From Inonotus obliquus (lineage: Eukaryota > Basidiomycota > Agaricomycetes > Hymenochaetales > Hymenochaetaceae), in the NCBI GenBank assembly GCA_032164295.1, contig JAJHTX010000032.1, positions 1 through 15,401 of the forward strand: a stretch of 15,401 nucleotides of DNA, written 5' to 3'. Below the pieces are notes generated by a model. It was not told the origin of the DNA and searched no databases. It was given only the letters and a program-made list of their open reading frames with translations. The first letter of the stretch is position 1, and each line of letters starts with the position of its first letter. Positions 5,744-13,524 of the stretch are shown here, in pieces. The translations under genes were made by a program, and so were the position numbers.

Positions 5744-7777
5744 GTTACTTTCAGGAATGTATAAATCTACGTGACCCCCAAAATAAGAATTCACTAAAAC
5801 ATTATAAATATCACCAGGGATCTTTGGAGTGATTTGATCATCTAAAGAATTGGTTCTGAAAACTCTCATAGATAAAGAGGATAAGGTAGGTGATTTAATT
5901 AAATCAACTCTAAAGTTTTCAAATATAAAATCTCTAAAATTTATTAGGATTTGATGTAATATGACACAATATTTTAAACAATAATTATTAGTTTCATTTT
6001 TCAGATACCAATTATTATTAAATTTTGATTTATATTGATTATATTCATTTAAATAAACTTTTTTACTATCAAAATATCTGTATTCAGGTACTTTACCTGT
6101 ATAATCTAAATTATTTAAATTAGGAAAATAATAAGGGTAAATACCTTTGGAGTTCTCTAAGCCAAATTTTTTCGACAAATCATCCAAGCTTGATAATAAT
6201 AATAAAAAAGAGTCTAATAAGGTTAAATTATAATTATTTCCATTAAAATTATATTTAATTTTAATACTTAAAAATTTACCGTCTTTATAAATAGGTTTCA
6301 ATTCTATTCCTTTTTTATTTAATAAAAATTTAACTATGAAAATTAGATCAAATTGTGCACTATTATGTGCGTACCAATAAGATCCATTGTTTTCTTCTGT
6401 TAACATTTCATCAAAAAAGTTACTTAAAAGATCCTCTTTATTCAAGAAATCACTTAAATAAAATGATTTAGATTTTAAAGAATCAAACATTGAAGCTGAA
6501 AGAAGATTAATAGAACCATCAAGATCGAAGTATGTTTCGAAGTCGAATGTACCAATTTTTACTTCTGTCTTATCCTCAGGAATTAATATAGAAAGTACAT
6601 TTGTTCTAGTATCAGTAGGTTTCCCTTCCTTATCCAAAACAAATGATTTAGGTAAATAATTATAATTAAAATAGAAATATATTTTATTATTATTGAAATA
6701 AATTGTTTCTTTACTATCAATAAAATATCTAGAAAAATTATTTTGCACATTACTATTATCTTTATCAATAAAACTAAATATTACACCTGTTTTTAAAAAC
6801 AATTTAATATTTTTTTCACCAGGTTTAATATATTCAACTAAGAGGTAATCAATATTATTGTTAAATTTAATGTTATCAATTCTTAAATTATTAGATTCTA
6901 ATCTATTAAAAGATTTACCCCAACTTTCATAATTAACATTCCACGGAATATCATAGTAATTAGGTACTTCACTTAATCTAATTAGATCTTTTTTATTTCG
7001 TTGAATTCTATCATAGATAATTTTATTAGAGTCTGACCAAGTGATAATTATTTTATCACCTGAAACAGGTTTATATCCATTATCATGTTCATTAAAATAT
7101 TTAATTACATTGCTGATATATTCAATTTTATCTTTTTTATTATTTATATTAATAATAGTTTTGTAAAACATAGTTTTAACTTCGAATATTTCTTGGTAGC
7201 CAATTTTAACTAAAATAAAGATAAAATTAGATCTAAAGTTAGTATTATTAAAGAATCTAAATAAATATAATCTTAAATTAAATTCATTTAGATTTTGCTT
7301 TAAAACAATCTCCTTTGAAATATAATTTTTAGAACTAGCTTTTGTGGAATATAATCTTTTACCTAATTGATTCATATAAGTTTTATTCTTAGAAGTTTTA
7401 TTAATAGAAGGGATAATTTTATCTAATTTATTAGAAAATTTTAAATTATTTTTATATAATTTAAATCCTTGTTCATCACTTTCTAAGTAATAAACAATTA
7501 TTTTTCTAATTTTAAAAGTTTCATTCGTTGCTTTTTTAAATAAACTGATTAATTTAATTTCATTAATAACAGAAAAAGTTTTTATACTTTCTTTATCTTT
7601 GATATTAACAATCATATATTCATTTAAGTTGTAGATTTCACCATTTTTCATGATGATTTCAACATGTGCTTCGATGAAATTAGAATAAAATATCACTCTA
7701 CTAAATAATTTAACTAATCTTCTTCTAAAATTAGTTGAATCAATAGGTTTATTTAAATTTATTGTTACAGATTTCAT
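5684..7777 (-). CDS. dpo: Truncated family B DNA polymerase, N-terminal and exonuclease part (copy C)
   Basis: A 697-residue frame starting MKSVTINLNKP with the complete N-terminal region. It contains Exo I FDFET (D412, E414), Exo II HNSAQFD (H471, D477), then YCLKY at 599-603, where the Exo III catalytic Asp is Tyr (copy A has YCLND), and the linker YFGGHVDLY. A one-base frameshift follows and the frame ends before motif A; the shifted remainder runs to about 5598. Copy A is the close relative. The start is well supported: the context ACCAAA-ATG recurs at the start of copy D (10087), and a 20-base leader repeat lies 20 bases upstream. It is divergent from the 439-residue membrane protein gene, with which it shares that leader. 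It has no polymerase motifs, so it is non-functional as a polymerase. Confidence 0.87.
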   Translation of the reverse strand: MKSVTINLNKPIDSTNFRRRLVKLFSRVIFYSNFIEAHVEIIMKNGEIYNLNEYMIVNIKDKESIKTFSVINEIKLISLFKKATNETFKIRKIIVYYLESDEQGFKLYKNNLKFSNKLDKIIPSINKTSKNKTYMNQLGKRLYSTKASSKNYISKEIVLKQNLNEFNLRLYLFRFFNNTNFRSNFIFILVKIGYQEIFEVKTMFYKTIININNKKDKIEYISNVIKYFNEHDNGYKPVSGDKIIITWSDSNKIIYDRIQRNKKDLIRLSEVPNYYDIPWNVNYESWGKSFNRLESNNLRIDNIKFNNNIDYLLVEYIKPGEKNIKLFLKTGVIFSFIDKDNSNVQNNFSRYFIDSKETIYFNNNKIYFYFNYNYLPKSFVLDKEGKPTDTRTNVLSILIPEDKTEVKIGTFDFETYFDLDGSINLLSASMFDSLKSKSFYLSDFLNKEDLLSNFFDEMLTEENNGSYWYAHNSAQFDLIFIVKFLLNKKGIELKPIYKDGKFLSIKIKYNFNGNNYNLTLLDSFLLLLSSLDDLSKKFGLENSKGIYPYYFPNLNNLDYTGKVPEYRYFDSKKVYLNEYNQYKSKFNNNWYLKNETNNYCLKYCVILHQILINFRDFIFENFRVDLIKSPTLSSLSMRVFRTNSLDDQITPKIPGDIYNVLVNSYFGGHVDLYIPESNTNLMLMKSKTKLKIMKLMI

Positions 7778-7797
7778 TTTGGTTTGTTTTATTTGGA

Positions 7798-7817
7798 TTT
7801 TTCATTCTTGGTTTTAA
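7798..7817 (-). repeat. 20-bp leader inverted repeat, left arm
   Basis: The reverse complement reads TTAAAACCAAGAATGAAAAA, identical to 8227-8246. It ends 20 bases before the ATG of dpo copy C. Its partner ends 19 bases before the ATG of the 439-residue gene, so both genes start behind the same leader at the same distance. A shared promoter/5' UTR element or a plasmid terminal repeat are the two readings. Confidence 0.75.
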
Positions 7818-7903
7818 AGCATTTGAGATTCTATAGACACCAATAAACTATAGAAATGCCGAAATATTTATAAGGTAAAAACATTATACAATATTTCTAT
7901 TGG

Positions 7904-7984
7904 AATAACTTTTCAGATTCGAACTAAAATTTATAATATTAAATAAATAATATTATACACATTACCAATTTATGCTAAAGTTAT
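7904..7984 (-). tRNA. tRNA-like structure with enlarged anticodon stem (probable pseudo-tRNA)
   Basis: On the minus strand, acceptor ATAACTT pairs perfectly with AAGTTAT, the D stem GCAT/ATGT encloses AAATTGGTA, and the T stem TTTAG/CTGAA encloses TTCGAAT. The anticodon arm is abnormal: a 9-bp stem TATAATATT/AATATTATA around an 8-base loop ATTTATTT, in place of 5 bp and 7 bases. No sensible anticodon can be assigned. Either a tRNA gene disrupted by an expansion or a tRNA-like element. It lies in the middle of a plasmid-derived intergenic region. Confidence 0.5.
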
Positions 7985-8226
7985 TTTAGGTACTCTATAA
8001 AAAGTAAAATTATTATTACCTTTTTATAATACCTACACTTTTAAATTTATTTGTATTAATTTTGAATCTAAACACATTGGCTTTTTAAAAGAGATAAGTA
8101 ATAAAATATTATAAAATAAATAATAAACTTATCAATATTTTATTAAAAAGTATTTAGTAATCAAATTGAAAGCTAATTTAAAGGCTAATTATTAAATATC
8201 TTATCTAATTTTATTGGTATTTATAA

Positions 8227-8246
8227 TTAAAACCAAGAATGAAAAA
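8227..8246 (+). repeat. 20-bp leader inverted repeat, right arm
   Basis: Identical in the opposite orientation to 7798-7817, ending 19 bases before the ATG at 8266. Similarity continues outward from the genes in looser form: TTTATTGGT at 8210-8218 matches the complement of 7839-7847. Confidence 0.75.
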
Positions 8247-8265
8247 ATTAAAATAAAAAACAAAA

Positions 8266-9585
8266 ATGAAAGAAATAATAAAAAATATAATTAATAAATA
8301 TAGGGAAAATGATTCGGAAATCAGAAAACTTACATACAGATTATTTAGATTGACAAGTGAAATAGTTTTAATTAATCAATTAGGTAAATTTAAATTGTTA
8401 GCGCCTATTGTTTATTTACTTAGAATAGTAACTAAATGGAGTATTTATACTACAATTCTTACTATAATTGGTAATTTAATTTTAGGTTTATTAAGCTTTC
8501 AGTTAACTATACCTTATCTAGTTACTTTAATCTCGGGTTCTATTTCTGCATTATATATGTTACTTGTTGAAATTGATTTTGAAATGTTGTATAACATTGG
8601 ATATTCTTTGAGTAATGAATATAATAAATTATTGAGTAAAATAATAGTTAAATTAGATAAATTACCTAATAAAACTGAGGAAATAATTAATAAAATTAAA
8701 AGATTAAAATCTATGTTTATTAAAATTCCTATCAATAAAATTAATCATGAAGTGCTAAGTGAAATTCCTCAACAAATTAAAGATCAAGTTAAAGCAGATA
8801 TTAGTAATCAACAAAATTTTACAATTGATTACTATTATATCGAATTAGAAAAAATGATGGTTCCAGAATATAGAAGAAATAAATTTAAACAATATTTGAA
8901 AGAAGAAATTTCTAAAAAATATAGTCATTTAATTAATAATGATTCTTCTATATTTCCTGATAAAAGTTTCTATATTAAATATTTTACTATAGATAACTTA
9001 ATTAATGTTTTAGGATTAAGTTTAATAGGTTTAGGACTTTGTTTCTTCCCTGAAGAAATTAAATTAGTTAAAGATAAAATTAATGAAACTTTAAAAATTA
9101 GTAATATATTTAAAATAACTTATGCTAAAATTAAAGGAATATTCTTTAAAACTAGTGATAAACCTAGCGGGAAACCTAATGACAATCCTGATTCTTCAGA
9201 AAATCCTGAAACTTCGGATAAATCTTCTAATACTGTAACATCTGCTAAACGTATTTTAATTGATAGTTCTAGTCAAACCAAAGAGGGAGTAGTAACTGAA
9301 GATGATATAAAATATATTCCTGCCAGTCAAACTAAAGAACCTGAAAAAGTTGATGAAGATGATGAGGAATCACCCCTAGTCGAAAGTACTTTTGATCCAG
9401 ATGCTTTATCTGACCAATGGTCGGATGATTATAGTAATTATTTTAAAAACCCTAAAAAGGTTAAATTTGATCCGGTAATTACTACCTTTAATATTCCAAA
9501 TGAAAATAAAGGTAGAAAAGTTATTCGTAAATCTAACTCTAAATTAGAAACTATTCGAGAAGAGTCCGAAGATGATACTAATTAA
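8266..9585 (+). CDS. 439-residue membrane protein of unknown function, plasmid-associated
   Basis: I do not recognise the family. A basic N-terminal segment is followed by two hydrophobic helices (about 60-78, after TKWSIYTT, and 82-101), then a long charged, probably helical middle (about 115-240), a third hydrophobic helix (about 244-261, ending in CFFPEEI), and a low-complexity tail from about 290 rich in Ser, Asp, Glu, Pro and Lys. The extreme C-terminus holds the conserved patch NIPNENKGRKVIRKS followed by an acidic end. The start ATG has a purine-rich leader and the 20-base repeat 19 bases upstream. It is divergent from dpo copy C. A decayed, internally deleted copy lies at 13525-13993, after dpo copy D. 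The repeated pairing with dpo suggests a linear-plasmid gene. A terminal-protein or membrane-tether role is possible but nothing in the sequence demonstrates it. Confidence 0.75.
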   Translation: MKEIIKNIINKYRENDSEIRKLTYRLFRLTSEIVLINQLGKFKLLAPIVYLLRIVTKWSIYTTILTIIGNLILGLLSFQLTIPYLVTLISGSISALYMLLVEIDFEMLYNIGYSLSNEYNKLLSKIIVKLDKLPNKTEEIINKIKRLKSMFIKIPINKINHEVLSEIPQQIKDQVKADISNQQNFTIDYYYIELEKMMVPEYRRNKFKQYLKEEISKKYSHLINNDSSIFPDKSFYIKYFTIDNLINVLGLSLIGLGLCFFPEEIKLVKDKINETLKISNIFKITYAKIKGIFFKTSDKPSGKPNDNPDSSENPETSDKSSNTVTSAKRILIDSSSQTKEGVVTEDDIKYIPASQTKEPEKVDEDDEESPLVESTFDPDALSDQWSDDYSNYFKNPKKVKFDPVITTFNIPNENKGRKVIRKSNSKLETIREESEDDTN

Positions 9586-10086
9586 AGTTTTATTTATTTA
9601 TTTGTTTTTTTTTATCTTCCAAACGTCCGAGTTATATACAAATACAAAATTAGCTCTAATATATTAACAGTCAACACTAAAATACTTTTTTTTAAGTAAA
9701 AAAAAAATAAAATTTTATTTTTAAAAATAAGTTAATATCAGTATACTCTTATATTTAAAAAAGTCAAATTAAAAATAATAAGTTTTCTATTTAAATATAA
9801 GTTGAGCCGCGGTTTTTTTTACATTACCATATAAAGATGTTCAGTTTTTATTCTAAACTAAGGTAATTTTATCTCTCGAAGGTAACTAACTCGTTGTATA
9901 TTTTTTATTTTTAATAAACTTTCAAAATGGATGATTTATACTGAAACTGTGAATATCTTTCTTTTTGTAAAGAGTTTGCAAAGCGGGACGCTTAGGTATA
10001 ACTAAATATTAATTAATTTCCAAAATTATTTGAATAAATAGAAGTCTTTAAGACAAAATACTGTATTGGTAAAAAAAAAAACCAAA
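9586..10086. other. Spacer between the 439-residue gene and dpo copy D
   Basis: A+T-rich, no gene seen. It has long T and A runs (9605-9614, 9686-9710), an isolated CCGCGG (9807-9812) and a small AAGCG-GGA-CGCTT hairpin (9981-9993). It presumably holds the 5' region of dpo copy D. The 20-base leader of copy C is not present here. Confidence 0.45.
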
Positions 10087-10647
10087 ATGAAAAGATACGA
10101 CCTCGTTTTTAGAGCTTTAACTGTTACTAACCGAATGGTTAAAGTTAATCTGACAAATTTCTTAAATAGAAATGATTTATTTGAAAGTAATATAATCAAA
10201 ACAACTGTGAAAGTTGTTAAGGGTAAAAATATTACAATAATTTATAAAGATATATTACTAAATTTAAATGATAAACGAGATAAAATAACCTTAGTTAAAA
10301 ATATCTTAGAATCTTTAAATTTAAAGAATATTACTCTTAAAACTAGTGATAAAATTAGTTTTGTCTATATCGAATCAGAGGATAAAGTCTATTCTTCCTA
10401 TAAAAATAGTTTTAAAACTATAAATAATAGAATTTACTCTCCATCTGTTTTGTCTGGTTTTGGAAAGAGATTTTATTCAACAGATTCTTCTGTTAAATAT
10501 AAATTTATAAATAAAAATTATCCATTAATTCTAGGCTTTATAGACTTTGAGACTACAATAAATAAATTTATCGAAAGCAATAAAAGATTGTTCGGTAAAT
10601 ATAATTCAATTTTAGTTCAAGTTGAAAATAAAGATTATATTTTTTAA
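10087..10647 (+). CDS. dpo: N-terminal fragment of family B DNA polymerase (copy D, part 1)
   Basis: A 186-residue fragment starting MKRYDLVFRALTV. I chose the ATG at 10087 because ACCAAA-ATG also precedes copy C; an upstream TTG at 10066 is the only alternative and lacks homology. It contains the N-terminal signature GKRFYST (GKRLYST in copies B and C) and a region matching copy B up to VQVENKDYIF, where a stop codon interrupts. Just beyond, TIGER is still readable in frame (copy B: YYTIGERFPIDL), followed by further stops. The gene then resumes at about 11550 after an inserted block. The DFET at 10543-10554 is not the Exo I motif; alignment with copy B puts it far upstream of that. Pseudogene fragment. 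Confidence 0.78.
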   Translation: MKRYDLVFRALTVTNRMVKVNLTNFLNRNDLFESNIIKTTVKVVKGKNITIIYKDILLNLNDKRDKITLVKNILESLNLKNITLKTSDKISFVYIESEDKVYSSYKNSFKTINNRIYSPSVLSGFGKRFYSTDSSVKYKFINKNYPLILGFIDFETTINKFIESNKRLFGKYNSILVQVENKDYIF

Positions 10648-10941
10648 ACTATTGGTGAAAGATAATCAATATAATTAATGAAATCAATTTTGTACTTTGT
10701 CGTTAGTACACTTATACCCTACTACAATTGGTTTTTCGTTTTTTAAAACTTAAATTTTGTACTTTGTACTTTGCCGTTAGTACACTTATACCCTACTCAA
10801 GAATTTCAGCCGGTTAGTTTTATTATTTTATTATTTTTCAACAAGAGATTATGTTATTTAGATAGAATTTGTTTAAGCGAAATTAACTTTAAAGATTTTT
10901 GTTTTAAAGTTAAGAAAGAATTTAAAATTATAAAATTAAAA
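10648..10941. other. Left part of the insert splitting dpo copy D
   Basis: It begins with about 43 bases of degraded polymerase sequence (TIGER then stops), then two 33-base direct repeats and an uninterpreted stretch before the ATG of the small membrane protein. A TTG-started frame from 10771 runs into that protein, but its first 57 codons have no counterpart in the paralogue at 1782 and include the repeat itself, so I do not count them as coding. Confidence 0.5.
10691..10797 (+). repeat. Two 33-base direct repeats ending in CTTATACCCTACT
   Basis: Copies at 10691-10723 and 10765-10797 differ at one base (T or C at the tenth base) and are 74 bases apart. Each contains GTACT-8-AGTAC, a 5-bp hairpin, immediately before CACTTATACCCTACT. 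The 13-base end recurs at 11537-11549 at the other edge of the insert, and shorter forms occur at 2487-2497 and 11445-11454. Confidence 0.7.
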
Positions 10942-11241
10942 ATGAAATTAAAAAATATAATCCTTACAATTTTTATATTACTAAGTGTTTCCGTGCTTAC
11001 TTTGTGTATATTGGATTTGTTGACTCCTAGTATTTTAGTTAACTTTACGAATCAAGATAGTTTCGTAAATAACAATCAGGTGACTGTAAGGGGGTTTAAT
11101 AATATAACCTCTAATACAACAGCAGATAAAGCTTCCCCCTCATTAAATCTTGGAGTTAAAGATCCTTGGGCGATAGCTGTAATCACTTTAGCTGGTTGCT
11201 GTGTAGTAGCTTTAGCTACTGGTTCCATATTTTCGTTGTGA
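10942..11241 (+). CDS. Small two-helix membrane protein, unknown function (paralogue 2)
   Basis: A 99-residue protein from the ATG at 10942 (MKLKNIILTIFILL). Hydrophobic helices lie at about residues 6-26 and 77-98; the middle is polar and Asn/Thr-rich, with NNQV at 44-47. It shares its start, DLL near residue 25 and NNQV with the 129-residue protein at 1782-2171, and is shorter because the C-terminal tail and part of the middle are missing. I chose this start because it aligns with the paralogue's first residue. It lies inside an insert within dpo copy D, between CTTATACCCTACT repeats, and a hairpin shared with the paralogue's region follows downstream. Function unknown. Confidence 0.65.
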   Translation: MKLKNIILTIFILLSVSVLTLCILDLLTPSILVNFTNQDSFVNNNQVTVRGFNNITSNTTADKASPSLNLGVKDPWAIAVITLAGCCVVALATGSIFSL

Positions 11242-11367
11242 CACTTTTTTAAGGTAACTGGAGGTAAAACAGAAAACATTGAGATGGAGATTATTTAACT
11301 ATAATAAAAAAGTAATTAAAAATTTTATTTTCCCTAGTCCTAAACAAGACGAGAAACTGTTTAAAAA

Positions 11368-11390
11368 GAAAGGGCCTAAATAACCCTTTC
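11368..11390 (+). terminator. Hairpin GAAAGGG / CCCTTTC downstream of small membrane gene
   Basis: A 7-bp stem (11368-11374 with 11384-11390) and 9-base loop CCTAAATAA, matching the hairpin at 2509-2531 in stem and in most of the loop. It lies 126 bases after the stop. Conservation of stem and loop in two places suggests a functional RNA or recombination element carried with the module. Confidence 0.5.
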
Positions 11391-11522
11391 CCAAATAGGA
11401 ATAATAAAAATAGTTCACCGATAAAGATTATCTATTTAAAATAAATACCCTACTGTTAAAGCAATTTTTTCAATTTTCAATTTTCATTTTTAAATTTTGA
11501 TTTTTGTTTTTGCTTTTGCTTT

Positions 11523-13262
11523 TTGATCTCTCTTCTCTTATACCCTACTAAATTTGATTTCATTAATTATATTGATTATCTTAAAAATAAATGGGAACAA
11601 TTAGATAAAAACAGTTATGATCCTAACTTAGCTATTGCAATTCATATTAATTGGACTAGTACAGATAAAACAAATTATTTAATTAAACAAAGTAAAATTA
11701 AATTAAATAGTTATGTAAAACTAAGAGATTTTTCTAACTTGGCTCCGTTAAATTTACCCTTAAATACTAAATACCCTACATGGGGTAAATTAGTTACTGA
11801 AATAGTAAATCCGAACACATACAAATTAATTAATTTGTATTCGGATTTAAAACGGAAACTAAATAGAGTTCTGGAAGTTTCTATTCTATCTGATATGGAC
11901 CGTGAAGTTAATATCTTTGCTGGTGACAGTGGAATTAAAACTGGTAGTTTCTTGGATAAATTTATTAATAAAACTAATGAACATTTCATTAGAATTGTTA
12001 ATAATACAACTTATCATATTAAAGAGGGTAAATTATTTTTTATTTATGACAGATTGTTTCCTAAAGAATTTATTACTAAACTAAGAAAAAATAAAAAATT
12101 TAGTTTAGATATAATGACTTTAGATATTGAAACTTTTCTAGATAGTAATAACAAAATGAATATTTACTGTGTTTCTTTTTATGATGGTACAAAACCAAGA
12201 TCTTTTTATTTAACTGATTACCCCTCAATAGAGAATCTTATTAAGGACTTACTTGATAACATTTTTTCTAAAATTTACTCAGGTAAAGAAATTTATATTC
12301 ATAATTCAAGTAATTTTTATTTAATTTTCCTTTATAAATATATAATTAATTATCCTAATCTTAATATTACACCAATTATTAAAGATGGTAAATACATAAA
12401 CCTAGAAATTTATTTTGGTGGAACCGGATACATGTATAAAGTAAACTTTAAAGATTCATTACTATTACTTCCAAATTCTTTAGATAAATTGGGTAAATCT
12501 TTTAATGTTAAAAATCAAAAAGATATTTTTCCACATAAATTCGTAAGTAAAAATACTTTGAATTATATTGGAAATGTACCCTCTATTGATTATTTCATTA
12601 ACCTTTCAGAGGATAAATATAATGAATATGTGTCTAGATTTAATAATAATTGGTCACTAAAAAATGAAGTGATTAAATATTGTGAACAAGATTGTATTGC
12701 ATTATATCAAGTTATTAATAATTTTGGTTCTGAATTTTTCAAAGAATTTAGTGTTAATATTTCAACTACTCCAACCTTACCTTCTGCAACCTTTAGAGTA
12801 TATCGATCTAATTTTATGCCTGAAGATGTCAAAATTCCGGCAATTGGTGGTAATATGTTCGTTGATCTTAGAAATGGTTATTATGGAGGACATGTTGATA
12901 TGTATATACCTAAAAACTTTGATAATAATTTAGTATATCATTACGATGTAAATTCTTTATATCCACATGTTATGAAAACTTGTAAATATCCAACGAAGTA
13001 TTTTGCACACTTTCATGGAGATATTACTAAAACGAATGAATATGTAAAATTATTTAACGATTTTGTAAGTTTCCTAAGAGTAAGAGTAAAAGCTCCTAGT
13101 ATTACTCACCCCTTATTACCTTTTAAATTAAATAACACAACTATTTATGCGGAAGGTACATGGGAAGGTTGGTATTATAGTGAAGAATTACTTCATTACG
13201 CAAAATATGGGAACACTTTTGAGATAATAGAAGGTTATCTTTTTGAATCTAGCTCCTTTTAA
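11523..13262 (+). CDS. dpo: Family B DNA polymerase fragment, exonuclease to motif A (copy D, part 2)
   Basis: The frame opens at a TTG at 11523, but polymerase homology starts only at about 11550 (FDFINYIDYL, equal to the LTDYLDYI of copy B), so there is no genuine start here: it is the continuation of the fragment at 10087. Counting from 11523: Exo I LDIET (D201, E203), Exo II HNSSNFY (H260), with Tyr at 266 in place of the catalytic Asp, Exo III YCEQD (Y386, D390), linker YYGGHVD, and motif A YDVNSLYP (D475 intact). The sequence then follows the family into the TPR1-like region (GTWEGWYYSEE) and stops at GYLFESSSF, where copy A continues for another 250 or so residues. Motifs B and C are absent and were not found downstream. 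Pseudogene fragment, closest to copy B. Confidence 0.85.
   Translation: MISLLLYPTKFDFINYIDYLKNKWEQLDKNSYDPNLAIAIHINWTSTDKTNYLIKQSKIKLNSYVKLRDFSNLAPLNLPLNTKYPTWGKLVTEIVNPNTYKLINLYSDLKRKLNRVLEVSILSDMDREVNIFAGDSGIKTGSFLDKFINKTNEHFIRIVNNTTYHIKEGKLFFIYDRLFPKEFITKLRKNKKFSLDIMTLDIETFLDSNNKMNIYCVSFYDGTKPRSFYLTDYPSIENLIKDLLDNIFSKIYSGKEIYIHNSSNFYLIFLYKYIINYPNLNITPIIKDGKYINLEIYFGGTGYMYKVNFKDSLLLLPNSLDKLGKSFNVKNQKDIFPHKFVSKNTLNYIGNVPSIDYFINLSEDKYNEYVSRFNNNWSLKNEVIKYCEQDCIALYQVINNFGSEFFKEFSVNISTTPTLPSATFRVYRSNFMPEDVKIPAIGGNMFVDLRNGYYGGHVDMYIPKNFDNNLVYHYDVNSLYPHVMKTCKYPTKYFAHFHGDITKTNEYVKLFNDFVSFLRVRVKAPSITHPLLPFKLNNTTIYAEGTWEGWYYSEELLHYAKYGNTFEIIEGYLFESSSF
11537..11549 (+). repeat. CTTATACCCTACT at right edge of the insert in dpo copy D
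   Basis: It directly abuts the first codons of the resumed polymerase sequence (KFDFINYIDYL). The same 13 bases lie at 10711-10723 near the left edge, so the insert is bounded by direct repeats. A shorter ATACCCTACT also occurs at 11445-11454. Confidence 0.6.
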
Positions 13263-13524
13263 CCCTATTAATTAACTAACTAAACGAAGGTTTAGTTGAA
13301 ATGCACCTATCAAACTAATAGTTATGTACCTAAACTATATAGCAATTATATTAAAATTATAAATTTTTACTTTAAATTTTAATGAATAAGTTTCGTATCG
13401 AAATCCAAAATTTGCACCTTTGTGCTTATCTTCAAGTTTTATATTTGAGGATTGTAATCTACGGAAAAGAAGTTTTTTTTATATACCTCTAATGTAATTA
13501 GGGTATTTTTTATAAATTTTACAA
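13263..13524. other. Spacer after dpo copy D
   Basis: A+T-rich and gene-free. No remains of polymerase motifs B or C could be recognised. It contains a small TTTCG-TAT-CGAAA hairpin at about 13390-13402. Confidence 0.4.

Larger units (their letters stand above)
7778..8265. other. Divergent intergenic region with inverted repeats and hairpins
   Basis: No protein gene. From left: a 20-bp repeat arm, a TTCTATAG/CTATAGAA hairpin (7829-7855), a tRNA-like structure on the minus strand (7904-7984), an imperfect AGGTA...AAAAAG / CTTTTTAT...ACCT stem (about 7990-8034), a 12-bp inverted repeat TAATAAAATATT / AATATTTTATTA (8099-8145), and the second repeat arm. It must contain the 5' control signals of both flanking genes and may be two fused plasmid ends. 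Confidence 0.6.

Noticed and set aside
10543..10554. DFET in dpo copy D part 1 as Exo I motif
   Set aside because: Alignment with copy B puts this well upstream of Exo I. The real Exo I of this gene is LDIET in the second fragment.
10771..10941. 57-codon N-terminal extension of the small membrane protein from a TTG
   Set aside because: It begins inside the 33-base repeat and has no counterpart in the paralogue, which starts exactly at the residue aligned with ATG 10942.
11902..12084. Extra short frames overlapping dpo copies (11902-12084, 12682-12933, 11711-11989, 6583-6768, 8514-8735, 11076-11279)
   Set aside because: They overlap clear coding sequence in other frames or on the other strand and show no family features.
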